Part shown: in pieces, positions 19,054 to 28,471 of the stretch | Position numbering within the stretch: position 1 is the first letter of the stretch | Layout: the number at the start of each line of letters is the position of its first letter | DNA from: Chloroflexi bacterium 44-23 | GTDB lineage: Bacteria; Chloroflexota; Anaerolineae; Anaerolineales; Anaerolineaceae | Length of the DNA: 64,000 bases | Direction of reading: 5' to 3' | Assembly (NCBI GenBank): GCA_001899005.1 | Contig: MKUW01000006.1 | Location: 186,001-250,000, forward strand | Notes under the pieces: generated by a model | Seen by the model: the letters and a program-made list of their open reading frames with translations, nothing else | What the model was told of the DNA's origin: nothing | The model's database searches: none | Program-made: the position numbers and the translations under genes

Positions 19054-20566
19054 ACGGCTTTCTGGAATTCTGCTGCATCCTTCCAGTTTACCCTCGCCTG
19101 ATGGCATTGGTGATTTAGGTCCTGAAGCTTATCGCTGGATTTCCTTCCTGAAAGAGACCGGAAGTTCATTATGGCAGGTTCTGCCTTTAGGTCCAACGGG
19201 TTATGGTGATTCACCTTATCAGAGTTTTTCGGCCTTTGCGGGTAATCCTTACCTCATCAGTGCCACTTTGTTGATCGAAGATAATTTACTAACGGTTGAA
19301 GAATTGCAAGAGAGGCCCGTTTTCAATGAAAATTGTGTAGATTTTGGACCAGTTATTCAATGGAAATTAAAAGTCTTGCATAAAGCCTATCTGAACTTTA
19401 AAATGAGCAAAAACGGCACTCTTTTGGCCGAATTTGAACAATTTCAGCAACAAGAAGCAGATTGGCTGAAAGACTTCGCTTTGTTTATGTCTTTGAAAGA
19501 GGCTTTTGGGGGTAATTCCTGGGAAACATGGGACATAAAATATCGGTCTAGAAACCCTCAAGTGATTGAAGAATTTGAACAATCAAATTTTAACAAAATC
19601 CAAGAACACGTTTTTAAACAGTTTATATTCTTCCGTCAATGGAACAATCTCAAGTCATTTGCTAATCTAAACGGAATTCGGGTGATTGGCGATATCCCTA
19701 TTTTTGTATCCTTTGATTCATCAGATTCATGGTCACATCCCGAACTTTTTTATTTTAGTCAAAATTTAAAGCCGACTGTTGTTGCAGGTGTCCCTCCTGA
19801 TTATTTTTCAGCAACAGGCCAATTATGGGGAAATCCGCTCTATCGTTGGGACGTTCACAAATCGACTGATTATAAGTGGTGGTTTAAGCGACTCAAAGCG
19901 ACGCTTAAACTCTTTGATATTATCAGGTTGGATCATTTTCGTGGTTTTATCGATTATTGGGAAATCCCGGCAGGCAACCCAACCGCTGAAATCGGTCGTT
20001 GGATGCCAGGTCCAGGAGCAGATTTCTTTGAAAAATTAAGAACTGAGTTGGGAGAACTTCCGATCATAGCAGAAGATCTGGGTCAAGTTAATCCAAAAGT
20101 CTTTGATTTACGTGACCAATTTGGTTTGCCCGGGATGAAAATTCTTCAATTTGCATTTAGTGGTGATCCAAATGATCCCTTTCTACCGCACAACTATCCT
20201 GAAAATTGCGTAGCCTATTCAGGCACTCATGATAACGACACCGCATTGGGTTGGTATGAGAGTGCACCGCCAGCTGAAAAAGATTTTTACCGCCGATATC
20301 TGGCCAGATCCGGGAAGGATGTCTCCTGGGACCTTATTCGGGCGGTTTGGTCTTCGGTTGCTGCAACCGCAATCGCGCCTCTCCAGGACTTTCTCTCGCT
20401 TGGAACTGAAGCGCGAATGAATTTCCCTGGTAAGCCCAGCGGTAATTGGAGTTGGAGGGTAAACAGCAATCAACTTTCCGATCAACTCAGTGAAAAAATA
20501 CTTGAACTCAATTACCTTTATGGGCGCAAGAATTCAAATAACAGCGACTCAATCGATCAAGAATAG
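19043..20566 (+). CDS. malQ: 4-alpha-glucanotransferase MalQ (GH77)
   Basis: Amylomaltase that transfers maltooligosaccharide units between alpha-glucans. GH77 marks: SGILLHPSSLPSPDGIGDLG, QVLPLGPTGYGDSPYQSFSAFAGNPYLI (shared in two pieces), RVIGDIPIFVSFDSSD, IIRLDHFRGFIDYWEIP (nucleophile Asp), IIAEDLG (acid/base Glu) and YSGTHDNDTALGWY. 507 aa matches the bacterial enzyme. Last gene of the glycogen operon. It ends 29 bases from the convergent exporter gene; no strong terminator is seen between them. Confidence 0.96.
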   Translation: MKSKRLSGILLHPSSLPSPDGIGDLGPEAYRWISFLKETGSSLWQVLPLGPTGYGDSPYQSFSAFAGNPYLISATLLIEDNLLTVEELQERPVFNENCVDFGPVIQWKLKVLHKAYLNFKMSKNGTLLAEFEQFQQQEADWLKDFALFMSLKEAFGGNSWETWDIKYRSRNPQVIEEFEQSNFNKIQEHVFKQFIFFRQWNNLKSFANLNGIRVIGDIPIFVSFDSSDSWSHPELFYFSQNLKPTVVAGVPPDYFSATGQLWGNPLYRWDVHKSTDYKWWFKRLKATLKLFDIIRLDHFRGFIDYWEIPAGNPTAEIGRWMPGPGADFFEKLRTELGELPIIAEDLGQVNPKVFDLRDQFGLPGMKILQFAFSGDPNDPFLPHNYPENCVAYSGTHDNDTALGWYESAPPAEKDFYRRYLARSGKDVSWDLIRAVWSSVAATAIAPLQDFLSLGTEARMNFPGKPSGNWSWRVNSNQLSDQLSEKILELNYLYGRKNSNNSDSIDQE

Positions 20567-20595
20567 TATCTTAACGGATTTACACCTTTTTTTGA

Positions 20596-21552
20596 CTAAA
20601 CTTTCTCCAGTTTTTTGGCGAACCGCCGATTTGCTAACGAAACCACCAAAATGCCGGTTAGAATCATTGCCCCTCCAGCCAGTTCTGGGGGTAATGGCAT
20701 TTCTCGGAAAATAATAAAAGCAAGAATTATCGTCCCAATTGGTTCAGCCATTAATGCCAGCGAAACAAGCGAAGCCGGAAGAAAACCCAATGCCCAGTTA
20801 AAAGTTGAATGTCCGAACAATTGCGGAATAAGCGCCAGTAATATCATCCATAAATATGACTCATTTGAATAGCCAAACAATGGAATCTGCGAGGCAATTA
20901 CGACTGCTAATAAGATTAATCCCGCTAATGCGTAAACCATAAATGCATAGAAAGTGATTGAAAAATTATTACGCAGCTTTCTGCCAACCATCATATATCC
21001 GGCGGCCATCCAAGCCCCAATCAATGCCAACAAGTTTCCTAAAAAGCTCTTGGCTGCAAACAACTCGCTTAATTCGGAGCAACTTAAAAGGTTATCTCCG
21101 TTAATTTGGCATGTTTGGCTGCCAGCCACGAGTATGCTTCCCAGCAATGCTAAAATAATACCCAGCCACATTTTCAAACTTATTTTTTCTTTTAGAAAAA
21201 AGGGTGAAAAAATCGCCACCCAAACCGGGGTTGTGGTTACAAGGACAACCGAGCTTGCAATCGAGGTCAACTCCAGAGAAGTGATCCAGCTCGCAAAGTG
21301 AGCCGCTAAAAATAGCGCAGCAAAAAGGAACAATCTTAACGTTTGACGATCAACCTTTTTAAATTCTTGCCTGGTTTTTATAATTACGTAAACAAATAAG
21401 ATGCTGCCTGCGATAATAAGCCTGTAAGTGGCGATAACTAACGAAGGCGCCCCTGCTTGACCAAGACGAGTTAAGATCGATGAACTCGAAATTGCCAGGA
21501 TTCCAATTGGGAATATCAGAAATGAGAGTATTTTAGTATTTTTTAACTTCAT
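20596..21552 (-). CDS. EamA/DMT family membrane transporter
   Basis: 318 aa with about ten hydrophobic helices arranged as two EamA repeats (first near ISSSSILTRLGQAGAPSLVIATYRLIIAG, second after KSFLGNLLALIGAWMAAGYM). Such proteins export amino acids or other small metabolites; the substrate cannot be told from sequence. Convergent with malQ and transcribed alone. Confidence 0.85.
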   Translation of the reverse strand: MKLKNTKILSFLIFPIGILAISSSSILTRLGQAGAPSLVIATYRLIIAGSILFVYVIIKTRQEFKKVDRQTLRLFLFAALFLAAHFASWITSLELTSIASSVVLVTTTPVWVAIFSPFFLKEKISLKMWLGIILALLGSILVAGSQTCQINGDNLLSCSELSELFAAKSFLGNLLALIGAWMAAGYMMVGRKLRNNFSITFYAFMVYALAGLILLAVVIASQIPLFGYSNESYLWMILLALIPQLFGHSTFNWALGFLPASLVSLALMAEPIGTIILAFIIFREMPLPPELAGGAMILTGILVVSLANRRFAKKLEKV

Positions 21553-21794
21553 TAATGGGACATTCTTCGCTTGACAAATAAAATTTGCACAGTTAAAATC
21601 AAACCAGACTATACAAATAGTAGATCAATTGCTTGAAATATTGTTTTCCATGCGGTGTGATTTAAAGCTAACGATTTCTTTTACGTAAAATCAATCAATT
21701 ATATCAAGCATCACTTTAGCTCGCAAAAATCAAATTGTAGTTCTTCTGGTAAATAGAGAAAGACGATTTACCAACAAATTTTATGGAGGAATTT

Positions 21795-22205
21795 ATGACA
21801 CATGTAATTACCAGTTTGTGCTTACGCGATGGCGGATGTGTAACAGTCTGCCCGGTTGAGTGTATTGTACCCGGACTGCCACAAGAAGAGTATCCCTTGT
21901 TTTATATCGACCCTGATACTTGTATCGATTGTGGTGCCTGCGTGCCTGAATGTCCGTTTGAATCTATTTTCCCCGAAGACGAAGTGCCGACAAGTTACGT
22001 AGCCAAAGGCGGCGAGAAAATCTCCATGCCTGCCGGAACGCCTGAATTTACGGAGGTTTATGACGGCACCAATCATGATGGAGAAGCGGTTCATATCGAA
22101 ACCACAAAAACATTAAAGGCTGGTGAGGTTGTTGATCTCACCCCGGCGACTGAATGGAACGCGTCATACTTCACTGACGGCCCCGGCTATAAGACTGCGT
22201 TGTAG
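21795..22205 (+). CDS. Two-cluster ferredoxin
   Basis: 136 aa. The first Cys group is C9, C15, C19, C23 (CLRDGGCVTVCPVEC) and the second C43, C46, C49, C53 (CIDCGACVPECP), which can hold two Fe-S clusters. The spacing of the first group differs from a plain CxxCxxC motif, so it may carry a 3Fe-4S or an unusual 4Fe-4S cluster. A C-terminal extension of about 75 residues has no Cys. The start is ATG 21795, five bases after GGAGG at 21785-21789; an ATG at 21783 lies inside that ribosome site and is rejected. Transcribed as a single gene. Confidence 0.9.
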   Translation: MTHVITSLCLRDGGCVTVCPVECIVPGLPQEEYPLFYIDPDTCIDCGACVPECPFESIFPEDEVPTSYVAKGGEKISMPAGTPEFTEVYDGTNHDGEAVHIETTKTLKAGEVVDLTPATEWNASYFTDGPGYKTAL

Positions 22206-22227
22206 TCAGGAATTATTAAACAAATGG

Positions 22228-22255
22228 AGGAAGTCTCACGACTTCCTTTTTTGTT
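22228..22255 (+). terminator. Terminator after ferredoxin gene
   Basis: 8-bp stem (22228-22235 with 22240-22247), four-base TCAC loop and a T-rich tail. Confidence 0.85.
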
Positions 22256-22289
22256 TCCAGCCATCTAGGCAAGAAAAGAGGGATCGAAC

Positions 22290-23723
22290 ATGAGCCAAAC
22301 ACGTACTGAAAAGGATTCTCTTGGTCCGCTGGAAGTGCCAGAAGATGCACTCTACGGAGTTCAAACACAGAGAGCGGTAGAAAACTTCCCTATATCCAAT
22401 ATGCGCCCTTTTAAAGCGTTTATATGGTCAATGGCAGCTATCAAGACTTCTGCGGCAACTGTCAATCAAAAACTGGGTTTATTGGATGATGCCAGGGCGC
22501 AAGCAATTGTTCAGGCAGGTAAAGAAGTAATGGATGGAAAGTGGGATTCACAATTTGTAGTTGACCCCTTTCAGGCAGGGGCAGGTACGAGCCATAACAT
22601 GAACACAAATGAAGTTATTGCTAATCGTGCCACACAAATCATGGGCGGGAATTTAGGGGAGTATATAGTAAACCCGAATGACCATGTCAATATGGGCCAA
22701 TCAACCAATGACACCATCCCAACGGCAATTCGTTTAGGATGTCTCTGGCGTATGCAAGAATTAATTCAAGCCATTCATGGACTTGCGGAAGCATTAAACA
22801 AAAAAGCGCAGGAATTCGATCCTATCGTAAAAAGCGGCCGTACCCATTTGCAAGATGCTGTACCTGTCCGTTTGGGGCAGGAATTCAGCGGTTATGCACG
22901 TGCCATTGAAAGAGATTCTGAAAGGATTAAACGTTCTGCCGATAATCTGCGCAGATTAGGCATTGGTGGCACTGCCACCGGCACAGGTTTGAATGCACAT
23001 CATGAGTATCATCAACGAATGATAATCCAGTTAGAACAGTTAACTGGTTTGGAGTTGCAGCCTTCTGACAATCTCTTTGAAAGCATGCAATCCATGGCAG
23101 ACATGGTTGATTTTTCCGGCTCCATGCGAACACTGGCTGTCACTTTAACTCGCATTGCCAATGATTTTCGATTGCTTGCTTCCGGACCGGCAACAGGCCT
23201 GGATGAAGTGCGACTACCAGTTGTCCAACCCGGCTCCAGTATTATGCCTGGAAAGGTCAACCCCGTGATGGCGGAAATGTTAAATATGGCCATGTATCAT
23301 GTCATTGGTGATGATGCCACTGTAATGCTTGCTTCACAGGCAGGCCAATTGGAATTGAATGTAATGATGCCTATCATTGCTCATAACCTTTTTGAAATGA
23401 TGCAAGTCATGATTGGCAGCATCACAGCTTTTACCGAGAAATGTGTGATTGGGCTGGCGGCAAATGTCGAAAAAGCGACTGGCTGGTTGGAAAAAAATTC
23501 CATATTGGTGACTGCCCTCAATCCAATCATTGGGTATCAAAAAGGAGCCGAGTTGGTTAAAGAAGCCAACAAGAGAAATATCACCATCCGAGCACTGGCA
23601 CTCGAAAAAGTAAATCAGAAGCAATTAATTAATAAAAATAATCAACAATTGTTAACCGTCAAAGATATCGAGGATGTCTTTAACGATCTTCGCCGCTTTA
23701 CCGATGGTGGAATTTTATCCTGA
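22290..23723 (+). CDS. aspA: Aspartase/fumarase superfamily lyase, probably aspartate ammonia-lyase
   Basis: 477 aa lyase of the class II fumarase/aspartase group: LGPLEVPEDALYGVQTQRAV, AGAGTSHNMNTNEVIANRA, SGRTHLQDAVPVRLGQEFSGY and the signature loop GSSIMPGKVNPVMAEM with the catalytic Ser. AGAGTS in the first region and AGQLELNVMMPII fit aspartases better than fumarases, which usually have GSGTQSNMN. Aspartase releases ammonia and fumarate from aspartate. A fumarase role is still possible. The gene end overlaps the convergent ppgK by nine bases. Confidence 0.85.
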   Translation: MSQTRTEKDSLGPLEVPEDALYGVQTQRAVENFPISNMRPFKAFIWSMAAIKTSAATVNQKLGLLDDARAQAIVQAGKEVMDGKWDSQFVVDPFQAGAGTSHNMNTNEVIANRATQIMGGNLGEYIVNPNDHVNMGQSTNDTIPTAIRLGCLWRMQELIQAIHGLAEALNKKAQEFDPIVKSGRTHLQDAVPVRLGQEFSGYARAIERDSERIKRSADNLRRLGIGGTATGTGLNAHHEYHQRMIIQLEQLTGLELQPSDNLFESMQSMADMVDFSGSMRTLAVTLTRIANDFRLLASGPATGLDEVRLPVVQPGSSIMPGKVNPVMAEMLNMAMYHVIGDDATVMLASQAGQLELNVMMPIIAHNLFEMMQVMIGSITAFTEKCVIGLAANVEKATGWLEKNSILVTALNPIIGYQKGAELVKEANKRNITIRALALEKVNQKQLINKNNQQLLTVKDIEDVFNDLRRFTDGGILS

Positions 23724-24467
23724 TCTGTTTACCTGGTCTTGAGCATATAGAGCCGCGCCTATGATTCCCGCCTGATTTAGAGATTGGGCGGGAACAATAT
23801 TAGTTTGGATGGTCAAGAATGGTGCAACTTTACCCCATTTTTTGCTGACTCCACCTCCAATCACAAACAAATCTGGGGAAAACAATCCTTCCAAAATCAA
23901 TAAAAACTCATCCAATGCAAGAGCCCATTTTCGCCAGCTCATTTCCTTGAGCTGCCGAACAGCATCCGATGCACGCTGTTCGGCATCTTTACCCCGTATT
24001 TGCAAATGGCCAAATTCCGTATTGGGCAACAAAACACCATCGCTGAAGATGGCACTTCCAATACCGGTACCAATGGTCAATAAAATCACAACCCCCTGCT
24101 GATATTCACGCCCAGCGCCAAATTTCATTTCCGCGATACCGGCTGCATCGGCATCATTTAAAGTAAATGCAGGCGAACCTGAAAGATCAGTTAAGAATTT
24201 ATTGACATTCATTCCCGTCCATTGATCTGAAATATTGGCCGCTGTTCGCGCTATTCCATGTTGGATGACAGCCGGAAAGCCACATCCAATCGCACCTCGG
24301 TAACCAAAAAAATCAATTATCTTTGAAATCGCATCAGCCATATCTTTCGGAGCAGAGCCTTCCGGGGTTGGTATTCTTTGACGATCCGTGATCAAACTGC
24401 CCGTTTCAGTGTTTACAATTGCTCCCTTAATGCCAGTTCCGCCAATATCCAGACCTAAAATTTCCAT
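23715..24467 (-). CDS. ppgK: Polyphosphate glucokinase (ROK family)
   Basis: Phosphorylates glucose using polyphosphate and often ATP. It has the ROK phosphate-binding start (ILGLDIGGTGIKGAIVNTETG), LNDADAAGIAEMKFGAG, LTIGTGIGSAIFSDG and the PpgK-like ERASDAVRQLKEMSWRKW-type helix, then LFSPDLFVIGGGVSKKW. The start is taken as ATG 24467; a GTG at 24494 would extend into mltG. Last in the reverse-strand operon with ruvX and mltG. With the glycogen genes nearby it would feed glucose-6-phosphate. Confidence 0.87.
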   Translation of the reverse strand: MEILGLDIGGTGIKGAIVNTETGSLITDRQRIPTPEGSAPKDMADAISKIIDFFGYRGAIGCGFPAVIQHGIARTAANISDQWTGMNVNKFLTDLSGSPAFTLNDADAAGIAEMKFGAGREYQQGVVILLTIGTGIGSAIFSDGVLLPNTEFGHLQIRGKDAEQRASDAVRQLKEMSWRKWALALDEFLLILEGLFSPDLFVIGGGVSKKWGKVAPFLTIQTNIVPAQSLNQAGIIGAALYAQDQVNRSG

Positions 24468-24484
24468 GTTTAATTTTCTCGCTT

Positions 24485-25627
24485 TCAGGGGCACTCATTG
24501 TTTAGATGCTGATCATAGGTTTCAGCAAAATTGTGCAAACCAGAACCGTCACATTTTGCCCGGAAAAAATAATACGATGATGTTTGAGGAAAAACAATTG
24601 CTTTTATTGCTTCTATTCCCGGGTTACAAATTGGTGTAGGTGGCAATCCGGAATAACGGTAGGTATTATAAAGCGAGTCGGTTTGCAAATCTGCATTGGT
24701 AAGCGGATTACTCCACCAACTTGATTGGCGAGCGTTATACCCGATGGCGTATTGGACAGTCGCATCACTATCCAACTTCATACCGACGTTGTATCGATTT
24801 AGAAATACCGAAGCAATTAATGGCATCTCATCTTTGATAACAGCTTCGCGTTCCACAATTGAAGCAAGTATGATGGCTTCTTCCAGACTCAAACCCTGCT
24901 CACTGAGTTTTACAATCCACTCACTTTTCAGGTTTTCCATAAACCGGTCTGTTAACATGCGCACGAATTGATTGAGACCTATTTCGCGATCAACCACATA
25001 CAAGCCTGCAGCCAGATACCCTTCTAGCGAATCAGCCGGAAAAATTTCATCCTCAAACCAGCCATCCGGTGGATTTTGGACGAGCTGTAGGAATTTTTCG
25101 GAATCGATAGATAAGCCAGAGCGGGGTAAGCTGGCTGCAATTTCTTCTGCCCGCCAGCCTGCCAAAACAGAAAATTGCACCTGATCTGGCGTCGAATCGA
25201 TAATCTTCTCCGCAATTTGCAAACTATTCATTCTTGCTGAAATTTTGAAATAACCTGTTTGAACCAATCGATCATATCCGCGGTACACCAAATAATCTCG
25301 AAAAATATCCGCATTTGCGATCAAATCCTGTTCTTTTAAGCGGAAAGCGATTTGTCCAACTGATTCACCAGGAGAAATTTCAAAAAAGGTGGTATCTTCG
25401 CGCATTAATGCTGGCTGCAGCAAGACCGTACCGTCTGTATAAAGACGAAACGTATATTGTAATTGGTTTATTGTTGATAAATGATCATTTGCAGGTCCAT
25501 AAGTGCTTGTTACGCGATTTTTAACTTCAGAATAACCGAAATAAGTTGCAACAAGAAGAAGGCAAAGAGCAATAACAAAAAGTATTGAGAGAATCGGAAC
25601 CGCTCTTGTTCGCTTTTGTTTCTGCAT
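24485..25627 (-). CDS. mltG: Endolytic murein transglycosylase MltG
   Basis: Cuts nascent peptidoglycan strands at the membrane to end glycan synthesis. One N-terminal membrane helix (about residues 9-29), a LysM-like region (FFEISPGESVGQIAFRLKEQ) and the YceG domain with the catalytic Glu in ASIVEREA, followed by DSDATVQYAIGYN and SLYNTYRYSGLPPTPICNPG. 380 aa is normal. Its start abuts the ruvX stop, as is often seen for this gene pair. Confidence 0.94.
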   Translation of the reverse strand: MQKQKRTRAVPILSILFVIALCLLLVATYFGYSEVKNRVTSTYGPANDHLSTINQLQYTFRLYTDGTVLLQPALMREDTTFFEISPGESVGQIAFRLKEQDLIANADIFRDYLVYRGYDRLVQTGYFKISARMNSLQIAEKIIDSTPDQVQFSVLAGWRAEEIAASLPRSGLSIDSEKFLQLVQNPPDGWFEDEIFPADSLEGYLAAGLYVVDREIGLNQFVRMLTDRFMENLKSEWIVKLSEQGLSLEEAIILASIVEREAVIKDEMPLIASVFLNRYNVGMKLDSDATVQYAIGYNARQSSWWSNPLTNADLQTDSLYNTYRYSGLPPTPICNPGIEAIKAIVFPQTSSYYFFRAKCDGSGLHNFAETYDQHLNNECP

Positions 25628-26089
25628 TTAATCTTTCCCTTTCATATAGCTTTCTCGAATTTGTCGGAAATCAAAGGAATCCAGAAAAGATTGGAGAATT
25701 ACAGTAGCAGCGAGATCATCCATATGACCGCTACGCTTCTTCCTGGTGACACCCATCTCGATGCGAGCCTGCCTGGCAGCAACCGTGCTTCCGCTTTCGT
25801 CCCAAAACTTCACGGGAACATCAGTGAAATGTTCGATAGCGGCAGCCAGTCGTTCTGCTTTGCGGGAGGATGGTGTTGCTGCACCTTCGCTATCTAATGC
25901 CTGCCCAACAATTATCAAGACAACATCATTCTCACTGGCAAATAATGCAATGGATTCCGCATCTTTTTCGCGTTGCCGGTGAACCAGAACTCTGAAAGGA
26001 TTGGCAATGGTAGCCGAAAGGTCACTGATGGCCAATCCAATTCTTTTATCTCCCGGATCAACCGCCATGATACGCATCCACTTATCCAT
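25628..26089 (-). CDS. ruvX: RuvX/YqgF family putative Holliday junction resolvase
   Basis: RNase H-fold protein taking part in 16S rRNA 5' end processing and/or resolution of DNA junctions. Marks: MAVDPGDKRIGLAISD at the start, then VVLIIVGQAL, FWDESGSTVAARQARIE and GHMDDLAATVILQSFLD with the final Asp pair. The longer frame back to 26191 adds a hydrophobic lead that lies inside the upstream gene and is rejected. ATG 26089 overlaps the upstream stop by eight bases. A second ATG at 26077 is possible. Confidence 0.9.
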   Translation of the reverse strand: MDKWMRIMAVDPGDKRIGLAISDLSATIANPFRVLVHRQREKDAESIALFASENDVVLIIVGQALDSEGAATPSSRKAERLAAAIEHFTDVPVKFWDESGSTVAARQARIEMGVTRKKRSGHMDDLAATVILQSFLDSFDFRQIRESYMKGKD

Positions 26090-27584
26090 CGATATGCACC
26101 CCAATCCGAAAAGATAAATAAGGCATACGATTCCAAAACGAAGGATTGATAACAACATTATTAATAAGTTTAAGCGAGGTGTCTCTTTCAATCAACCTCT
26201 CCGCTTCTTTCATGCTGAGACCAGCCAGACGTCCGGCAAGAATTGCCTCGTCGATTTCCGGCTTGACAATCATCTTTGCTGAAATCGTCCAGCGCAGATT
26301 TGAATCCGTGTCAAATCGGGGGCTGCTTGTATTCGCAATTTGAATAGAATCTAAGTCGATCGTTTCGCCTTCATCAATGATTGATTTAGATGCAAGTATA
26401 ACGAGCTCAATAAGGTCATTATTAGAAATTGTCCAAATTGAATACTTGCTTTTCATTCGCAATGTAAAGCGTTCTCCGGGTAAATTCACCTCCGGAAAAC
26501 GCTCTTCAAAGATAACGGCTTCCTGAGTTAATGTTCCATCTACAAACAGATTTATTCCGGTAAATTCACTGCGAAACAAATCATCAGCCTTGTTTTTCAT
26601 TGAAATTTTAAGCGCTTCGGATGCTTTCGCATAATCATCTTCGCTGGGTGTAAGAGTCTTAATATCCGTTCCTCCACTGAAAGATGATGGATTCTCGACT
26701 GCAACGCTGCCACCGACAATTCCTTCAATTGCGGTAACCGTATAAGGAGGCACATTACCAACCACACCACCCTCTAAGCATATTGCTCTGACCCTTCCTA
26801 TTGAGTTTATTCCTTCAGGAAGAACCAGCAAAGAATTTGTCTGGAAACGAACAAGTGGATCATTTGCGGTTCGAACAATAGTCCCAGCTGGAATGCGCAC
26901 CTCGCCTTCGGTTAAATTACGAAACGTCAATTCCCCGGAGGAATTCAGCCCAGGAATGCGCACATAGCCATTGCTGATACCATCATATGAATCCTCAACA
27001 TCTACATATACAATATGAGCAGGCACTGCACCTGAGAAATTTACCATGGAAGTGTCTGGATTGGCTGAGATTGCCAGCTCCAAAGTTTTAACTTCGCTGA
27101 CCGCTTCCACACCTAATGACGCTGAGGGAACAAAAAATGCGACCAGAGCACCCACAGCTAACAAACCCAAAATGAAAAACGGGATTCTGACCAATCTGGA
27201 ATTCAGAAAATGGAGATCCTCTGTTTTTTGAAAAGTCTCCTGGTGCATATCGATTTTTTTGGACTTGCGCTCCTCAAAACCCCGCCGTTTAATCCATTTA
27301 GAACGACGCCAAGGCGATTTATACGCGCTTGGAATTGATTCAAATACCTGAATCCCGACCTCCTTACTCAATTCAACAAGTTTTTGGTCATCGCTGACAA
27401 ACGCCAATTGCGCACCCAAGGCGTCAGCCTGTCGTAGAATAAGCAAAAGATCGATATGAGTCAGCAAGATCTTGCCATGATCTGGCCAAACAACCAAAAT
27501 CCGGGAAGCTTTACTCCAGCTGATCTTGTCTTTGATTGAAATGAAGTCATCAAAATGATTTAATTGGATTACGTGGGTTTTCAT
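26082..27584 (-). CDS. Baseplate J-like membrane-anchored protein, function unknown
   Basis: 500 aa. The first 110 residues are cytoplasmic with a Rossmann-like pattern (ASRILVVWPDHGKILLTHIDL; ALGAQLAFVSDDQKLVELSK). A basic stretch (KSPWRRSKWIKRRGF) and one membrane helix near residues 134-152 follow. The outer part contains a baseplate J/gp47-like region (GEVRIPAGTIVRTANDPLVRFQT, then GRVRAICLEGGVVGNVPPYTVTAIEG). Such proteins occur in non-phage settings in Chloroflexota. It starts a reverse-strand operon with ruvX, mltG and ppgK, so a cell-envelope role is possible but inferred only. Confidence 0.7.
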   Translation of the reverse strand: MKTHVIQLNHFDDFISIKDKISWSKASRILVVWPDHGKILLTHIDLLLILRQADALGAQLAFVSDDQKLVELSKEVGIQVFESIPSAYKSPWRRSKWIKRRGFEERKSKKIDMHQETFQKTEDLHFLNSRLVRIPFFILGLLAVGALVAFFVPSASLGVEAVSEVKTLELAISANPDTSMVNFSGAVPAHIVYVDVEDSYDGISNGYVRIPGLNSSGELTFRNLTEGEVRIPAGTIVRTANDPLVRFQTNSLLVLPEGINSIGRVRAICLEGGVVGNVPPYTVTAIEGIVGGSVAVENPSSFSGGTDIKTLTPSEDDYAKASEALKISMKNKADDLFRSEFTGINLFVDGTLTQEAVIFEERFPEVNLPGERFTLRMKSKYSIWTISNNDLIELVILASKSIIDEGETIDLDSIQIANTSSPRFDTDSNLRWTISAKMIVKPEIDEAILAGRLAGLSMKEAERLIERDTSLKLINNVVINPSFWNRMPYLSFRIGVHIDG

Positions 27585-27756
27585 TTTATCCGATAGGTGT
27601 TACCTAAACAACAAGAATTTCTTCCTTCTCAATTTGAACCGTTCTGGAAGAGAACTATCTTCAGCGAAAATAGCTTGTGAAGATATCCATTAACATCGCT
27701 TAGAAAATGTGCATTCTCAGCCAACTAATTACTTCTCAACAGATTACCTACGAGTG

Positions 27757-27762
27757 ATTATA
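27757..27762 (-). promoter_or_regulatory. Probable -10 box for the reverse-strand ruvX-mltG operon
   Basis: A perfect TATAAT on the reverse strand just beyond the end of rluE, about 170 bases before the baseplate-J-like gene. The best -35 at 17 bases spacing (27780-27785) is weak. The long AT-rich leader holds no clear hairpin. Confidence 0.4.
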
Positions 27763-27774
27763 CAATAACCGCGT

Positions 27775-28380
27775 TCACTCTCGAATTACTTTGCGCACTA
27801 ATTGACTTTTAATGAGGTTCAATTCTTTTAAGGAAAGATCACGAAATTGCCCGGGAGAAAGATCTCCAAGCTCCAAGGGCCCGATTGCCACGCGTATCAG
27901 ACGCAGAGTAGGATATCCCACCGCAGCCGTCATATGACGAATTTGTCGTTTCTTTCCCTCAACAATTTGTATTTTTAGCCAATCGGTTTCATGATGCGGA
28001 GTAATTTCCTTGCTCCTTGGCATTACTGCGGGTTTTGAAATTCTTTCGACTTCACAACGAAGTGTTTTGTAACCCCCCTTTATAACCGGCCCCAGTGATA
28101 AATCAACCAAAGCTTGTTGTGTGATTAACCCTTCAACCTGTACCAGATATGACTTTTTCAAATGCGTTTTAGGAAAAGTTACTTGATGATTCAACCAACC
28201 ATCATTCGTCAACAACATTAATCCTTCACTATCCATATCCAATCGCCCGGCTGCATAAATATTGGGATACGGGATGAATTCTCGCAAAGTTTTTCTATTT
28301 TCCGAATCAGAAAAACTTGAAAGAACGCCATCCGGTTTGTAAAATTTAATATATATTTTTTCCTGCTCGTACGTTTTCAT
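27775..28380 (-). CDS. rluE: Pseudouridine synthase of the RsuA/RluE type
   Basis: 201 aa, no S4 domain, matching the short RluE form that modifies U2457 of 23S rRNA. The catalytic Asp is in AAGRLDMDSEGLMLLTNDG near residue 47. The C-terminal marks are KIQIVEGKKRQIRHMTAAVG and PTLRLIRVAIGPLELGDL. RsuA, RluB and RluF share these motifs, but the missing S4 domain favours RluE. It is a separate transcript unit or the first gene before the baseplate-J-like operon. Confidence 0.87.
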   Translation of the reverse strand: MKTYEQEKIYIKFYKPDGVLSSFSDSENRKTLREFIPYPNIYAAGRLDMDSEGLMLLTNDGWLNHQVTFPKTHLKKSYLVQVEGLITQQALVDLSLGPVIKGGYKTLRCEVERISKPAVMPRSKEITPHHETDWLKIQIVEGKKRQIRHMTAAVGYPTLRLIRVAIGPLELGDLSPGQFRDLSLKELNLIKSQLVRKVIRE

Positions 28381-28424
28381 CTTTATCGTCTTATACAGCT
28401 TTTAGCCCGTTTGTGAATAAGGTT

Positions 28425-28430
28425 TATAAT
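28425..28430 (+). promoter_or_regulatory. Probable -10 box for the lipoprotein gene
   Basis: Perfect TATAAT 41 bases before the start at 28472, with a weak TTAGCC at 17-base spacing (28402-28407). Confidence 0.4.
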
Positions 28431-28471
28431 AAATTAACCTTTTCTGATCAAATTGGAGATTATAAAACGAT

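Noticed and set aside
26090..26191. RuvX with a hydrophobic N-terminal extension
   Set aside because: The extension lies within the upstream gene in another frame and is not part of the RuvX family.
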